NCBI RefSeq assembly: GCF_958445495.1
Contig: NZ_CAUCSQ010000002.1
Coordinates: forward strand, 62,001 to 126,000
Reading direction: 5' to 3'
Length of the DNA stretch: 64,000 bases
DNA from: an uncultured Bacteroides sp.
Lineage (GTDB): Bacteria > Bacteroidota > Bacteroidia > Bacteroidales > Bacteroidaceae
Under the pieces are notes generated by a model, which saw only the letters and a list, made by a program, of their open reading frames with translations, was not told the origin of the DNA and did no database searches. Positions 7,998 through 16,792 of the stretch are shown here, one piece after another (positions within the stretch are counted from its first letter, which is position 1; every line of letters starts with the position of its first letter). Position numbers and translations under genes: made by a program.

Positions 7998-9674
7998 ATG
8001 AAACGACTGACACAAACTTTGGTTCTCTGCCTGCTGGCCGCCTTTCCGGCACTGGCACAGAAAAACTACGTATCCGAAGTATGGGTTTCCGACCTCGGAA
8101 ACGGCAACTACAAAAACCCGGTACTCTATGCCGATTACTCCGACCCGGACGCCTGCCGCGTGGGAGATGATTTCTATATGACCTCATCCAGTTTCAACTG
8201 CCTGCCCGGATTACAGATTCTGCATTCCAAAGACTTGGTGAACTGGACAATCATCGGCGCGGCCATCCCCAATACCCTCTCCCCCGTCGAAATTCCAGAA
8301 CGTCCGGAACATGGCAACCGCGTGTGGGCGCCCGCCATCCGCCACCACAACGGCGAATTCTACATCTTCTGGGGCGACCCGGACCAAGGAGCATTTATGG
8401 TGAAAGCCAAAGACCCGAAAGGCCCGTGGAGCGACCCCGTCCTTGTAAAACCGGGAAAAGGTATCATTGACACATGCCCGTTTTGGGATGAAGACGGAAA
8501 AGCATACATGGTACACGCATACGCGGGAAGCCGTGCCGGGCTGAAAAGCGTCATCACGATTTGCGAACTGAATGCAGAAGTGACAAAAGCCGTCACCCCT
8601 TCACGCATCATCTTTGACGGCCATGAAGCGCATCAGACATGCGAGGGTCCCAAGATGTACAAAAGAAACGGCTATTATTACATTTTCCATCCGGCGGGCG
8701 GCGTACCGACAGGCTGGCAAGTGGTACTGCGTTCCAAAAACATCTACGGCCCTTATGAATGGAAAACAGTACTCGCACAAGGCGACTCACCCGTCAACGG
8801 CCCTCACCAGGGCGCATGGGTAGACACTCCCGCCGGCGAAGACTGGTTCCTCCATTTCCAGGATGTGGGCGCCTACGGCCGAGTCATGCATCTGCAACCG
8901 ATGAAATGGGTCAATGACTGGCCCGTCATCGGCATCGACAAAGACGGCGACGGATGCGGCGAACCCGTACTGACCTATAAAAAGCCGGACGTAGGAAAAA
9001 CCTACCCGGCCTGCACCCCGCAGGAAAGTGACGAATTCGACGGCTACACGCTTTCCCCGCAATGGCAATGGCACGCCAACATCAACGAAAAGTGGGCGTA
9101 CTATGCAGGTGACAAGAGTTACGTAAGACTCTATTCCTATCCGGTCGTACAAGACTATAAAAACCTGTGGGACGTAGCCAACCTCCTGTTGCAAAAGACA
9201 CCTTCGGACAATTTCACCGCCACGATGAAACTTACATTCAGCCCGAACCGGAAAAACAAAGGCGAACGTACCGGACTCATCGTCATGGGCAGGGATTATG
9301 CCGGATTGATTCTGGAAAACACCGATAAAGGACTCGTCTTGTCACAAGTCGAATGCAAGAAAGCAGACAAAGGCAAACCGGAACAACCGAACGCTTCCGT
9401 CAGCCTCTCTCAAAATACGGTCTATCTGAAAGTAAAATTCACCTGCGACGGAAAGAAAATCAAAGCCAGCGAAGGCGGGCACGACCTCATTGTCATGTGC
9501 AATTTCAGCTATAGCCTCGACGGAAAGAAATACCGGCCGTTGGGCAACCCTTTCCAAGCAAAGGAAGGACAATGGATTGGTGCAAAAGTCGGTATGTTCT
9601 GTACGCGGCCCGCTATCGTCACCAATGACGGAGGATGGGCGGATGTAGACTGGTTCCGCATTGCGAAGAAGTAA
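7998..9674 (+). CDS. GH43 family glycosidase with C-terminal beta-sandwich
   Basis: 558 residues. Signal peptide to about residue 20 (AAFPALA|QK), so periplasmic. The first 310 residues form the five-bladed propeller of GH43: general base Asp49 in YSDPDA, pKa-tuning Asp158 in GIIDTC, and general acid Glu216 in CEGPKM. A C-terminal 200-residue beta-sandwich (DEFDGYTLSPQWQWH onward) is the domain typical of GH43 enzymes related to xylosidases and arabinofuranosidases. Specificity cannot be fixed by eye; in an RG-I locus, an arabinofuranosidase or galactosidase acting on side chains is the likely role. Single gene with own promoter and terminator. Confidence 0.9.
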   Translation: MKRLTQTLVLCLLAAFPALAQKNYVSEVWVSDLGNGNYKNPVLYADYSDPDACRVGDDFYMTSSSFNCLPGLQILHSKDLVNWTIIGAAIPNTLSPVEIPERPEHGNRVWAPAIRHHNGEFYIFWGDPDQGAFMVKAKDPKGPWSDPVLVKPGKGIIDTCPFWDEDGKAYMVHAYAGSRAGLKSVITICELNAEVTKAVTPSRIIFDGHEAHQTCEGPKMYKRNGYYYIFHPAGGVPTGWQVVLRSKNIYGPYEWKTVLAQGDSPVNGPHQGAWVDTPAGEDWFLHFQDVGAYGRVMHLQPMKWVNDWPVIGIDKDGDGCGEPVLTYKKPDVGKTYPACTPQESDEFDGYTLSPQWQWHANINEKWAYYAGDKSYVRLYSYPVVQDYKNLWDVANLLLQKTPSDNFTATMKLTFSPNRKNKGERTGLIVMGRDYAGLILENTDKGLVLSQVECKKADKGKPEQPNASVSLSQNTVYLKVKFTCDGKKIKASEGGHDLIVMCNFSYSLDGKKYRPLGNPFQAKEGQWIGAKVGMFCTRPAIVTNDGGWADVDWFRIAKK

Positions 9675-9694
9675 AAAAGAACAACCGAATACCC

Positions 9695-9744
9695 AAAAGG
9701 CGTTTCCGCATGATGAAATTTTTGCAGGGACGCCTTTTCTTTTC
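9695..9744 (+). terminator. Terminator of the GH43 gene
   Basis: AAAAGGCGT (9695-9703) pairs with ACGCCTTTT (9730-9738), followed by CTTTTC. The next gene's -7 box begins at 9745. Confidence 0.65.
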
Positions 9745-9752
9745 TACCTTTG
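9745..9752 (+). promoter_or_regulatory. Promoter -7 box of the HAD phosphatase gene
   Basis: TACCTTTG, exact TAnnTTTG match, 53 bases before the ATG at 9806. Confidence 0.6.
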
Positions 9753-9805
9753 CAAACGAAAAAATCCGGAATAAGAGGATGAAACAATAAAAACAAAAAA
9801 GCCTA

Positions 9806-10462
9806 ATGAAAAGACTAGCCATATTCGATTTGGACGGTACTTTGCTGAACACTATCGCCGACCTGGCACACAGTACCAATTACGCCCTGAACAAGCTGGG
9901 ATATCCCATGCACAAGATAGAGAAGTACAATTTCATGGTAGGAAACGGAATCAACAAACTCTTCGAACGTGCGCTGCCCGAAGGAGAAAAGACAGAAGAG
10001 AACGTACTCCGCGTACGCAAAGAATTCATTCCCTACTACGATATCCACAATGCAGACGACAGCCGTCCCTATCCGGGCATTCCGGAACTGTTGTCCTATT
10101 TGCAGTCTGAAGGAATCCTGCTTGCCGTAGCGTCCAACAAATACCAGGCCGCCACCGAAAAGCTAGTCGCCCATTATTTCCCCGAAATTCATTTTACCGC
10201 CGTATTCGGCCAACGGGAAGGGGTGAACGTCAAGCCCGACCCCACTGTAGTCTTTGACATCCTGCAACTGGCAGGCACAGCCAAAGAAGAAGTCCTCTAC
10301 ATCGGTGATTCGGGAGTCGATATGCAAACGGCAGCCAACGCCGGAGTGACCGCCTGCGGAGTGACATGGGGATTTCGTCCCAAGAGCGAACTGGAAAAAT
10401 TCAATCCGGCATACATAGTAGATACGGCAGAAAAGATTAAAGAACTGATTCCGGAACCCTAA
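9806..10462 (+). CDS. HAD-superfamily phosphatase (phosphoglycolate phosphatase-like)
   Basis: 218 residues, cytoplasmic (no signal). All HAD motifs are visible: motif I FDLDGTLLNT with nucleophile Asp8 and acid Asp10, an alpha-helical cap domain, motif II VASNKY, the Lys of VKPDP (motif III), and motif IV GDSGVDM. Closest in pattern to Gph/PGMB-type small-molecule phosphatases. Nothing ties it to pectin use; it appears to be a housekeeping gene enclosed by the locus, with its own promoter. Confidence 0.88.
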   Translation: MKRLAIFDLDGTLLNTIADLAHSTNYALNKLGYPMHKIEKYNFMVGNGINKLFERALPEGEKTEENVLRVRKEFIPYYDIHNADDSRPYPGIPELLSYLQSEGILLAVASNKYQAATEKLVAHYFPEIHFTAVFGQREGVNVKPDPTVVFDILQLAGTAKEEVLYIGDSGVDMQTAANAGVTACGVTWGFRPKSELEKFNPAYIVDTAEKIKELIPEP

Positions 10463-10483
10463 TTTACCTGATGAACAGATAGT

Positions 10484-10519
10484 TTCTACCGCACGAAACT
10501 TTTGTTTCATGCGGCAGAA
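10484..10519. terminator. Bidirectional terminator-like hairpin between convergent genes
   Basis: CCGCACGAAAC (10489-10499) and GTTTCATGCGG (10504-10514) pair around a TTTT loop with one central mismatch; flanking TTCT/AGAA extends the stem. It lies between the end of the HAD gene (+) and the end of the HTCS gene (-). Confidence 0.6.
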
Positions 10520-10589
10520 GATACAGTTTCATAACCAAGAAACCAATGTTTCATACGGATGAACAAAGCGTATCAAGTACTCGGAACAA

Positions 10590-13500
10590 TCAAGTCCGGA
10601 CATCATTGTTTACTCCACGCTGATAAACCGAAGGCGCCACCCCGAACTGGGCCTTAAAACATTTGCTGAAATAGAAAGGATCACTGATACCCACCTTGTA
10701 AGAGACCTCGGCAACCGTCAGATTATCTTCCGACAGCAATAATTCGGCCGCTTTCTTCATCCGCACCACACGTAAATACTCATTGGGAGAATACCCGGTC
10801 ACCCCACGCAGTTTCCGGTAAAACACCGTCCGTCCCAACTTCATGAGCTGGGCAAACTCATCAATAGAAAACTCCGGACGGGCAAGGTTCTGTTCCAGAA
10901 TAACCGCCAGGCGGTCAGCAAACTCCTTATCCCTATCCGTAGTGCACATGGCCGGCCGTACGATGCCCGGCTCGTTGGAGAATTTTTCCCGTAATTTATC
11001 ACGCTGCTCTATCAAGCGGAAAGCGCGTGCCAATAACAGTTTAATGCTAAACGGTTTCGCAATGTAGGCGTCCGCTCCGGCCTCAATACCTTCCAGATGC
11101 TTTTCCGGCGAATTCAATGCAGTCAGCAAAATAATAGGAATATGGCTTGTGTCAAAGTCCGATTTCAGCTTCCTGGTTACTTCGAATCCGGTCATTCCCG
11201 GCATCAGGACATCGCAAATGATAAGCTCTGCCTCATAGGTACGCGCTTTCTCAAATCCCGAAATACCGTCGGCGGCAACTTCCACCTCAAAATAAACCCC
11301 GATTTCCTCTTTCAGGAACTCCCGTATATCATTATCATCCTCAATAATCAGGACTTTCCGCTTATTTAAAGGAACAGCCATCTTTTCCGGTTCGGGAAGT
11401 TCTTCGGAAAGCTGCAACAGATGGTGCGCCTGCCCATTCGCTTCCTTCAACAGCACATTGCCCGGAATCAAAAAGTCCTTCTCCGAATATACCGACTTGT
11501 CCGTCGGAAGACAGACGGTAAATACAGAACCGCCTCCTTCATTGTCCCTGTACTCAATCGTACCTTTATGCACCTGCACCAGTTCATGGCTCAAATGCAA
11601 ACCCACACCTATACTGTCACCGGAGAAACTGCTCTGCATAAAACGTTTAAACAATTCATTCTGTTTCTCCTTAGGAATGCCGACCCCCGTATCCGAAATC
11701 CGAATCTGCAACATCCTTCCCGCATCGTCCACATTTACCGAAAGGACAACCGTCCCGTTCGAAGGAGTATATTTAAACGCATTGGATAACAGATTATAAG
11801 TCACTTTATCCAAATTTCCTTTATCGATAAACATTTTGTACGACGGAACAGACGGCAAGAAACGGAAATTCATATTCTTCTGTTCCGCCACATCTCCGAA
11901 ACTTAAAAAAATCTCATAGAGGAAAGCAATCACATCCGTCTCTTCCAAAGAAAGCGCCAGCTTATTATTCTGCATTTTCCTAAACTCCAACAACTGGTTG
12001 ATAAGCCTCAACATGCGCCGGGTACTCTTATCCATCGTTTTCAAAGGATATGCCAGTTCACGGGGAATCTCCGTGACACGCTGTATTTTCTCCAATGCCC
12101 CCTGAATCAATGTAAGCGGAGTACGGAACTCGTGAGAAATATTGGTAAAGAAAACAAGCTTATATTCAGTCAACTGCTTTTCCACATTGATACGGTTACG
12201 CAAACTGTTAAAATTCCGAACAATGCGGAACGCGAAATAGAGAGCGACCACCAACAGCAATACGTATCCCGCCATCGCCCAGTTTGTTTTCCAGAAAGGA
12301 GGGACAATCACAATCTTCAAGGCAGTCTCACTGTCGTTCCAGATGCCCGAACCGTTGCAGGACTTCACATGAAGCACATAAGTCCCCGGAGTAAGATATT
12401 TGAAAGAAGCGAAATTCAAAGGTGACGGAGCGCTCCATCCCTCATCGTAATTCTCCAGCCAGTACATATATTTCGTGCGTCCGCTATCCGAATAGTCAAA
12501 AGTAGAGAAATCTATCAGGAATGAATTCTGGAAATATTGCAACGTAATCTCATCCGAATAGGCAAGCGACTGTTTCAAAGGAGAATCCTCCGCTGCCGGA
12601 TTTACCAGAGTGCCGTTCACATACAAATCGGTAAAAACAACCGGAGAGAAGGCCTCGCTGTCCTGTATCTTTTCCGGGTCAATGACAATCAGCCCGTAAT
12701 TCGTACCGAAAAGCAATTTTCCATCCTCACGCATACAAGCGCTGTTTTCGCTGTAAACATTGCCCAAAGTATAGGAAGAAAAGAAATAATTCTCGAAAGA
12801 ACGGTTCGCCGGATTAAATTTGGAAATCCCATATTCGGTAGCTACCCATATATTTCCGTTCCTATCCCCCAGAACAGACTGAACCACATCATTTGCCAAG
12901 CCCTCGGAAGTCCCGTAATGTTCGTACTTCAAAGAAGCATAGCCGTCTTGCGGTTCACAAAGGTTCAGCCCCGAACCGGAAGTGCCAATCCACATCCTTC
13001 CTTCCGTATCGCGATAAATACACTTTATCTCATTGCTGCAGAATTTCCCGTTCGTATAACTGAACAAACGGTAATTGTCCGAGTCGGCAATCAGAGAGTC
13101 CGGATGGAAAATGCAAATTCCCTCGCTGGTCCCTACCCAAACCATTCCGTTTTCATCCTCCTCTATCACACGCACCATCCGCAAACCGAATCTCTGCTGA
13201 AGAAAATGCCTGAACTTATATCCGCCTTCGGGCGTCTGCTCCGCCAGCTCAAGCCCTCCTCCAAACGTACCTATCCACATGCGGTCTTTACGGTCACGAT
13301 AAATAGCAAAGACATTATCATCGGACAATGTCGAAAAATCGGAAGGATTGTTGCAATACCACGTATCCCCGACTTTCAATCCGTTTCCGCGGGTCCCCAT
13401 CCATATCCGTCCCTGCCCGTCCTCGGTAATAGCGTAAATATTGGAATGGAAATACCGGTTAGCCACCTTTGAACGGAGATTCGAATCAAAGGTGTAAAGT

Positions 13501-14870
13501 CCTCCCTTGCGTGTGCCCACATAGATATCCCCGTCGGGCATCTTAGTCAACATGCGAATCGTATTCGAACGGTCGAACAATTCACGGGATTCCGGGTAAA
13601 TGCGGGCAGTCCCTTCATTCAATACCGAGATGCGGGACAGTCCCGAATACTCCGAAGCCACCCAGATGCCACCGGCACGGTCTTCCATGACATACAACAG
13701 GAAATCGGAACTGATATGGCTCTGGTCGTTTATATTCGCGACAAAATGTTCCAGCTTGTCCTCCGCCGTGTTGTAAGCGAACAATCCGTTGCCATAAGTC
13801 GAAATCCAGATAATCCCGCGGGAATCATGGACAATGTGGTAACGTTCGAAATCTATATAACTGATTTTGTCCTGGGGAATCAACTGAAATTCCTTGACTT
13901 CCCCTGTACCGGCAAGAACATAGGTAAGACACCCCGTATGATTGTATATCCAATAATTGCCACGATTGTCACGAATCAACCGGCCCTTTTTTATATCCAT
14001 GCGGGAATCCGGGCGGACCTCTCCCGTCTTAAAATCATAGGTATATACCCCCGTAGTAGTCAAAACCACCCATTTGTCCTGCAACAGGAAATTACCGGTC
14101 GGTGAGGTCTGCCCTGCAACAGCGGCAAGAGACGCCAGTTTCCGCATCTTCCGGGCAGCAGCCCGGTAACAATAAATATCGCCGTCCACGGTAAGAAAAT
14201 ACATATCATCCCCGTAAGCCAGAGAAGAGACAAAATGAATCAGGCGGTCTTCTATCCTATACTGCCCGTCAGTGACGGAAACCAATCCGCATTGTGTCCC
14301 TATCCAAATCCGCCCGCCGGCATCCTCATCAACGAATTTCACCCTATTGTCCGGCAGATTCCCGCATTCTGTCCTGAACACCGTAGATTTCATCCGCCCG
14401 TCTTCCAGATGCACCATCCTGCGGCAGCCGTTTCCCGAATGCGACAACCAGACATCCCCGTTAGCGGCGACATACACCGTTGAATAATTTTGCCTCAATT
14501 CCCCGCAACCCGTATAATCGATAAAACGCGCGCGTCGCAAATCGTAGCAACTATATAGTTCAGGCGTGGTGGAAATCCACAAAAATCCGTTTTTGTCTTC
14601 TGTAATACTGTAAATCCGGTTATCCGCTAAAGACACTTCATCACCGGTTTCCGGACGGAAAGTAAGAAAAGAGTTACCGTCGTAACGGCTCAGCCCATTC
14701 AACGTAGCCAGCCATAAGAAACCTTTGCTGTCCTGATAAATGTAACGGACAGAATTATTAGGAAGACCGTCACTGGTTCTCATCCGGGTAGAACGGAGTT
14801 CGATTGCGGCGTATGTATCCAGTACAAGGCCCACCAGGAAAAAGAAGATTAAAAGACGTCTTTGCATCAT
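10590..14870 (-). CDS. Hybrid two-component system sensor/regulator (HTCS) of the RG-I locus
   Basis: About 1426 residues from the preferred start (Met codons at 14870 and 14867); the upstream in-frame ATG at 14915 precedes the promoter box and is rejected. Order: signal peptide; a periplasmic double beta-propeller of repeats of the type xWIGTxxGL (residues about 30-740); a Y_Y_Y domain (about 760-830); a single membrane helix (YVLLLVVALYFAF, about 850); a histidine kinase with HisKA box FTNISHEFRTPL and an ATPase domain (DTGVGIPKE); a receiver domain (VLIIEDDND, phospho-Asp in ICDVLMPG); and a C-terminal AraC-type DNA-binding domain. Such proteins bind an oligosaccharide in the periplasm and activate their locus. 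It is the only regulator of this kind here. Confidence 0.96.
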   Translation of the reverse strand: MMQRRLLIFFFLVGLVLDTYAAIELRSTRMRTSDGLPNNSVRYIYQDSKGFLWLATLNGLSRYDGNSFLTFRPETGDEVSLADNRIYSITEDKNGFLWISTTPELYSCYDLRRARFIDYTGCGELRQNYSTVYVAANGDVWLSHSGNGCRRMVHLEDGRMKSTVFRTECGNLPDNRVKFVDEDAGGRIWIGTQCGLVSVTDGQYRIEDRLIHFVSSLAYGDDMYFLTVDGDIYCYRAAARKMRKLASLAAVAGQTSPTGNFLLQDKWVVLTTTGVYTYDFKTGEVRPDSRMDIKKGRLIRDNRGNYWIYNHTGCLTYVLAGTGEVKEFQLIPQDKISYIDFERYHIVHDSRGIIWISTYGNGLFAYNTAEDKLEHFVANINDQSHISSDFLLYVMEDRAGGIWVASEYSGLSRISVLNEGTARIYPESRELFDRSNTIRMLTKMPDGDIYVGTRKGGLYTFDSNLRSKVANRYFHSNIYAITEDGQGRIWMGTRGNGLKVGDTWYCNNPSDFSTLSDDNVFAIYRDRKDRMWIGTFGGGLELAEQTPEGGYKFRHFLQQRFGLRMVRVIEEDENGMVWVGTSEGICIFHPDSLIADSDNYRLFSYTNGKFCSNEIKCIYRDTEGRMWIGTSGSGLNLCEPQDGYASLKYEHYGTSEGLANDVVQSVLGDRNGNIWVATEYGISKFNPANRSFENYFFSSYTLGNVYSENSACMREDGKLLFGTNYGLIVIDPEKIQDSEAFSPVVFTDLYVNGTLVNPAAEDSPLKQSLAYSDEITLQYFQNSFLIDFSTFDYSDSGRTKYMYWLENYDEGWSAPSPLNFASFKYLTPGTYVLHVKSCNGSGIWNDSETALKIVIVPPFWKTNWAMAGYVLLLVVALYFAFRIVRNFNSLRNRINVEKQLTEYKLVFFTNISHEFRTPLTLIQGALEKIQRVTEIPRELAYPLKTMDKSTRRMLRLINQLLEFRKMQNNKLALSLEETDVIAFLYEIFLSFGDVAEQKNMNFRFLPSVPSYKMFIDKGNLDKVTYNLLSNAFKYTPSNGTVVLSVNVDDAGRMLQIRISDTGVGIPKEKQNELFKRFMQSSFSGDSIGVGLHLSHELVQVHKGTIEYRDNEGGGSVFTVCLPTDKSVYSEKDFLIPGNVLLKEANGQAHHLLQLSEELPEPEKMAVPLNKRKVLIIEDDNDIREFLKEEIGVYFEVEVAADGISGFEKARTYEAELIICDVLMPGMTGFEVTRKLKSDFDTSHIPIILLTALNSPEKHLEGIEAGADAYIAKPFSIKLLLARAFRLIEQRDKLREKFSNEPGIVRPAMCTTDRDKEFADRLAVILEQNLARPEFSIDEFAQLMKLGRTVFYRKLRGVTGYSPNEYLRVVRMKKAAELLLSEDNLTVAEVSYKVGISDPFYFSKCFKAQFGVAPSVYQRGVNNDVRT

Positions 14871-14902
14871 ATAGATTTTAAGATTAATAACTGAATGACG
14901 GA

Positions 14903-14910
14903 CAAAAATA
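14903..14910 (-). promoter_or_regulatory. Promoter -7 box of the HTCS gene
   Basis: TATTTTTG on the minus strand fits TAnnTTTG and lies 33 bases before the preferred ATG at 14870. Confidence 0.55.
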
Positions 14911-15045
14911 ATCAAGATAGTTGGAATAATAAAGAGCCGGCCCGCAAAATACTCCCGCTTCCAGACACGGATAACGCGGATGATACAGCGATGATGTCTC
15001 TTATCCGTATTATCCGCATTACCCGCTTGAAAAACAGATGTGCAA

Positions 15046-15360
15046 TCAATCCATGTGGAACACCTCCGGCAACGGCACGGATACCGGCGAATTATCAGGA
15101 TTCACCTCCATGATATCCGCCATATAATCCCACCATCTCCGCACAATCTCCGTATTTCCCAAATCCTGTGAACCGGACTCTCCTTCCGTTTTCTGAAAAG
15201 CGAAAAGAATATTAGTCTCTTTATCCCAATAAATGGAATAATCCGATACGCCGCTCTCTGAAAGCAACATCTTCAGTTCAGGCCAGATAGCCGCGTGCCT
15301 CCTTTCATATTCCGCCTCACACCCCGGTTTCAGATACATTTTAAACGCTTCCCGTTTCAT
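15046..15360 (-). CDS. rhaM: L-rhamnose mutarotase
   Basis: 104 residues, the same length as Escherichia coli RhaM. It interconverts alpha- and beta-L-rhamnopyranose, so that rhamnose freed by GH106 reaches the anomer taken by the catabolic isomerase. His22 in YERRHAAIWPEL is the catalytic position; also conserved are the SDYSIYWD strand, RRWWDYMADIM and NPDNSPVS. No signal peptide, cytoplasmic. It follows the PL11 and GH105 genes on the same strand with a 19-base gap, so it is the last gene of that operon. Its presence is strong evidence that the substrate of the locus contains rhamnose. Confidence 0.95.
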   Translation of the reverse strand: MKREAFKMYLKPGCEAEYERRHAAIWPELKMLLSESGVSDYSIYWDKETNILFAFQKTEGESGSQDLGNTEIVRRWWDYMADIMEVNPDNSPVSVPLPEVFHMD

Positions 15361-15379
15361 AGTTCCAATCTATTTAAAG

Positions 15380-16789
15380 TTAATTTTCCGCATCTTCCGC
15401 ACCAACAGCAAAAATAGGCGCCGCCGTTTTCTGTTTCACCCGGTAATACTGAACGGCGCTATCGTTCATCTGCGGATACAAGTTCTTCAACAAACGAATC
15501 ATTTCCGCACCGGCCCAAAGAACCGGGCCATATCCGTGAGCCGCATATACATTTACCGGACGATAGTAATAAAATACCGGGTCAAAAGCCATTCCCGTAC
15601 CCACGCAGGTTCCTTCCACCTGGCCTTCCGCATTAATCTTGCCGGCTACGGCGTGCCATCCCAGATGAGCTGCCGGACCGTAAGCAACCGCGTCAATCCA
15701 TCCTTCATTTATCGCATGCGCCAAGCAATAGACATAAATGGCGGAAGCGGAAGTCTCCAGATAAGAATCATTCCGGTCAAGTAACTGATGCCAAAGTCCT
15801 TCCCCGCTTTGCAACGCCGTCACTCCGCGTACATGGGCACGGAAATAGTCCATCACTTCAGAACGCTGCGGATAATCTTCCGGCAATACGTCCAGCAATT
15901 CGCAAGCCGTAAGCATGGCCCATCCGTTGGCGCGCGCCCAGCAAAAAGCAGGGTGGTCTGTACTGCTCTCCACCCATCCGTGACGATACAGTCCCTTTTC
16001 GGGAATAAACATGCGGTCTGCAAACTGAAGGAACTGCCTGACAGCCTCCGCCAGGTATTTGTCTTTTTGCAACTTGTCATAACAACTCATCTGCGCTATC
16101 GCCGGAATCCCCATAAACATGTCATCCAGCCAAAGAGTGTTGCGCTGCGGGCGATTACGGGCAAAAGTCCCGTCTGCCAAGCGATATTCCTTGTTTATTA
16201 TGAAATCGAAATAGTTGTCGACCAACTCCTCTACAGGGAGTGACCGGTCTTTCAAACGAAGTTTGAGCATAGCTGCACATACAGCTCCCGCATCGTCCAA
16301 TGCCTGCGGAGAGAGGATTTGCAGCAGTTGCGGGTCGGTCGTCCCCTTTTCCCGATAGACGCGCCTGAAATGCGGAGCTACCTCCGCCAAAAAACGGAAA
16401 CGGCTCTGTACGTAATCCATATAACGCCGGTCCCCCGTGATTTCGGCAGCCGCAATCAAAGCAGAATAGGTCACTCCCCATTCATAACTTGCCAGACAAA
16501 AAGCGCCCCGTTCCAGTTGCGCCTCATCGCCCATCGCCGCATAATCCGTAATTACCTTTCCCGTGTTCTTATCCACCACACGGGCCGGAGTCTCCCTGTC
16601 TATATAAGCGAACACGCAATCCATATCTTTCTTTATCTGTCCGGTTGTCAGTTCGCCGTACGCGCCCCGATAAGCGGGCTGCAGCAAATGCAAAGGAGTA
16701 TTCGAGTCGTTAATCACGCTTTTCTTTTCCTGAGCGCCGACAGGTAAAACTGTCAATAATGAAACAATGGTTATTATCCGATAATCCAT
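15380..16789 (-). CDS. GH105 unsaturated rhamnogalacturonyl hydrolase
   Basis: 469 residues with a short signal peptide (to about residue 19, PVGAQ). Alpha/alpha-barrel of the YteR/YesR type: catalytic Asp222 in TLWLDDMFMG, the FCWARANGWAM helix that lines the site, and the C-terminal GMAFDPVFYYYRP. The enzyme hydrates the unsaturated galacturonyl residue that a PL11 lyase leaves at the non-reducing end of RG-I fragments. The C-terminal 130 residues are longer than in YteR. Located three bases downstream of the PL11 gene, so tightly coupled to it. Confidence 0.92.
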   Translation of the reverse strand: MDYRIITIVSLLTVLPVGAQEKKSVINDSNTPLHLLQPAYRGAYGELTTGQIKKDMDCVFAYIDRETPARVVDKNTGKVITDYAAMGDEAQLERGAFCLASYEWGVTYSALIAAAEITGDRRYMDYVQSRFRFLAEVAPHFRRVYREKGTTDPQLLQILSPQALDDAGAVCAAMLKLRLKDRSLPVEELVDNYFDFIINKEYRLADGTFARNRPQRNTLWLDDMFMGIPAIAQMSCYDKLQKDKYLAEAVRQFLQFADRMFIPEKGLYRHGWVESSTDHPAFCWARANGWAMLTACELLDVLPEDYPQRSEVMDYFRAHVRGVTALQSGEGLWHQLLDRNDSYLETSASAIYVYCLAHAINEGWIDAVAYGPAAHLGWHAVAGKINAEGQVEGTCVGTGMAFDPVFYYYRPVNVYAAHGYGPVLWAGAEMIRLLKNLYPQMNDSAVQYYRVKQKTAAPIFAVGAEDAEN

Positions 16790-16792
16790 AAT

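Noticed and set aside
7363..8001. 212-codon plus-strand frame across the DUF4861/GH43 junction
   Set aside because: Runs through a strong terminator and promoter and is the +1 shadow of the DUF4861 gene.
12537..13472. 311-codon open frame on the plus strand
   Set aside because: Antisense to the HTCS propeller repeats; rich in Arg, Ile and Pro with no family signature. The minus-strand gene is unambiguous.
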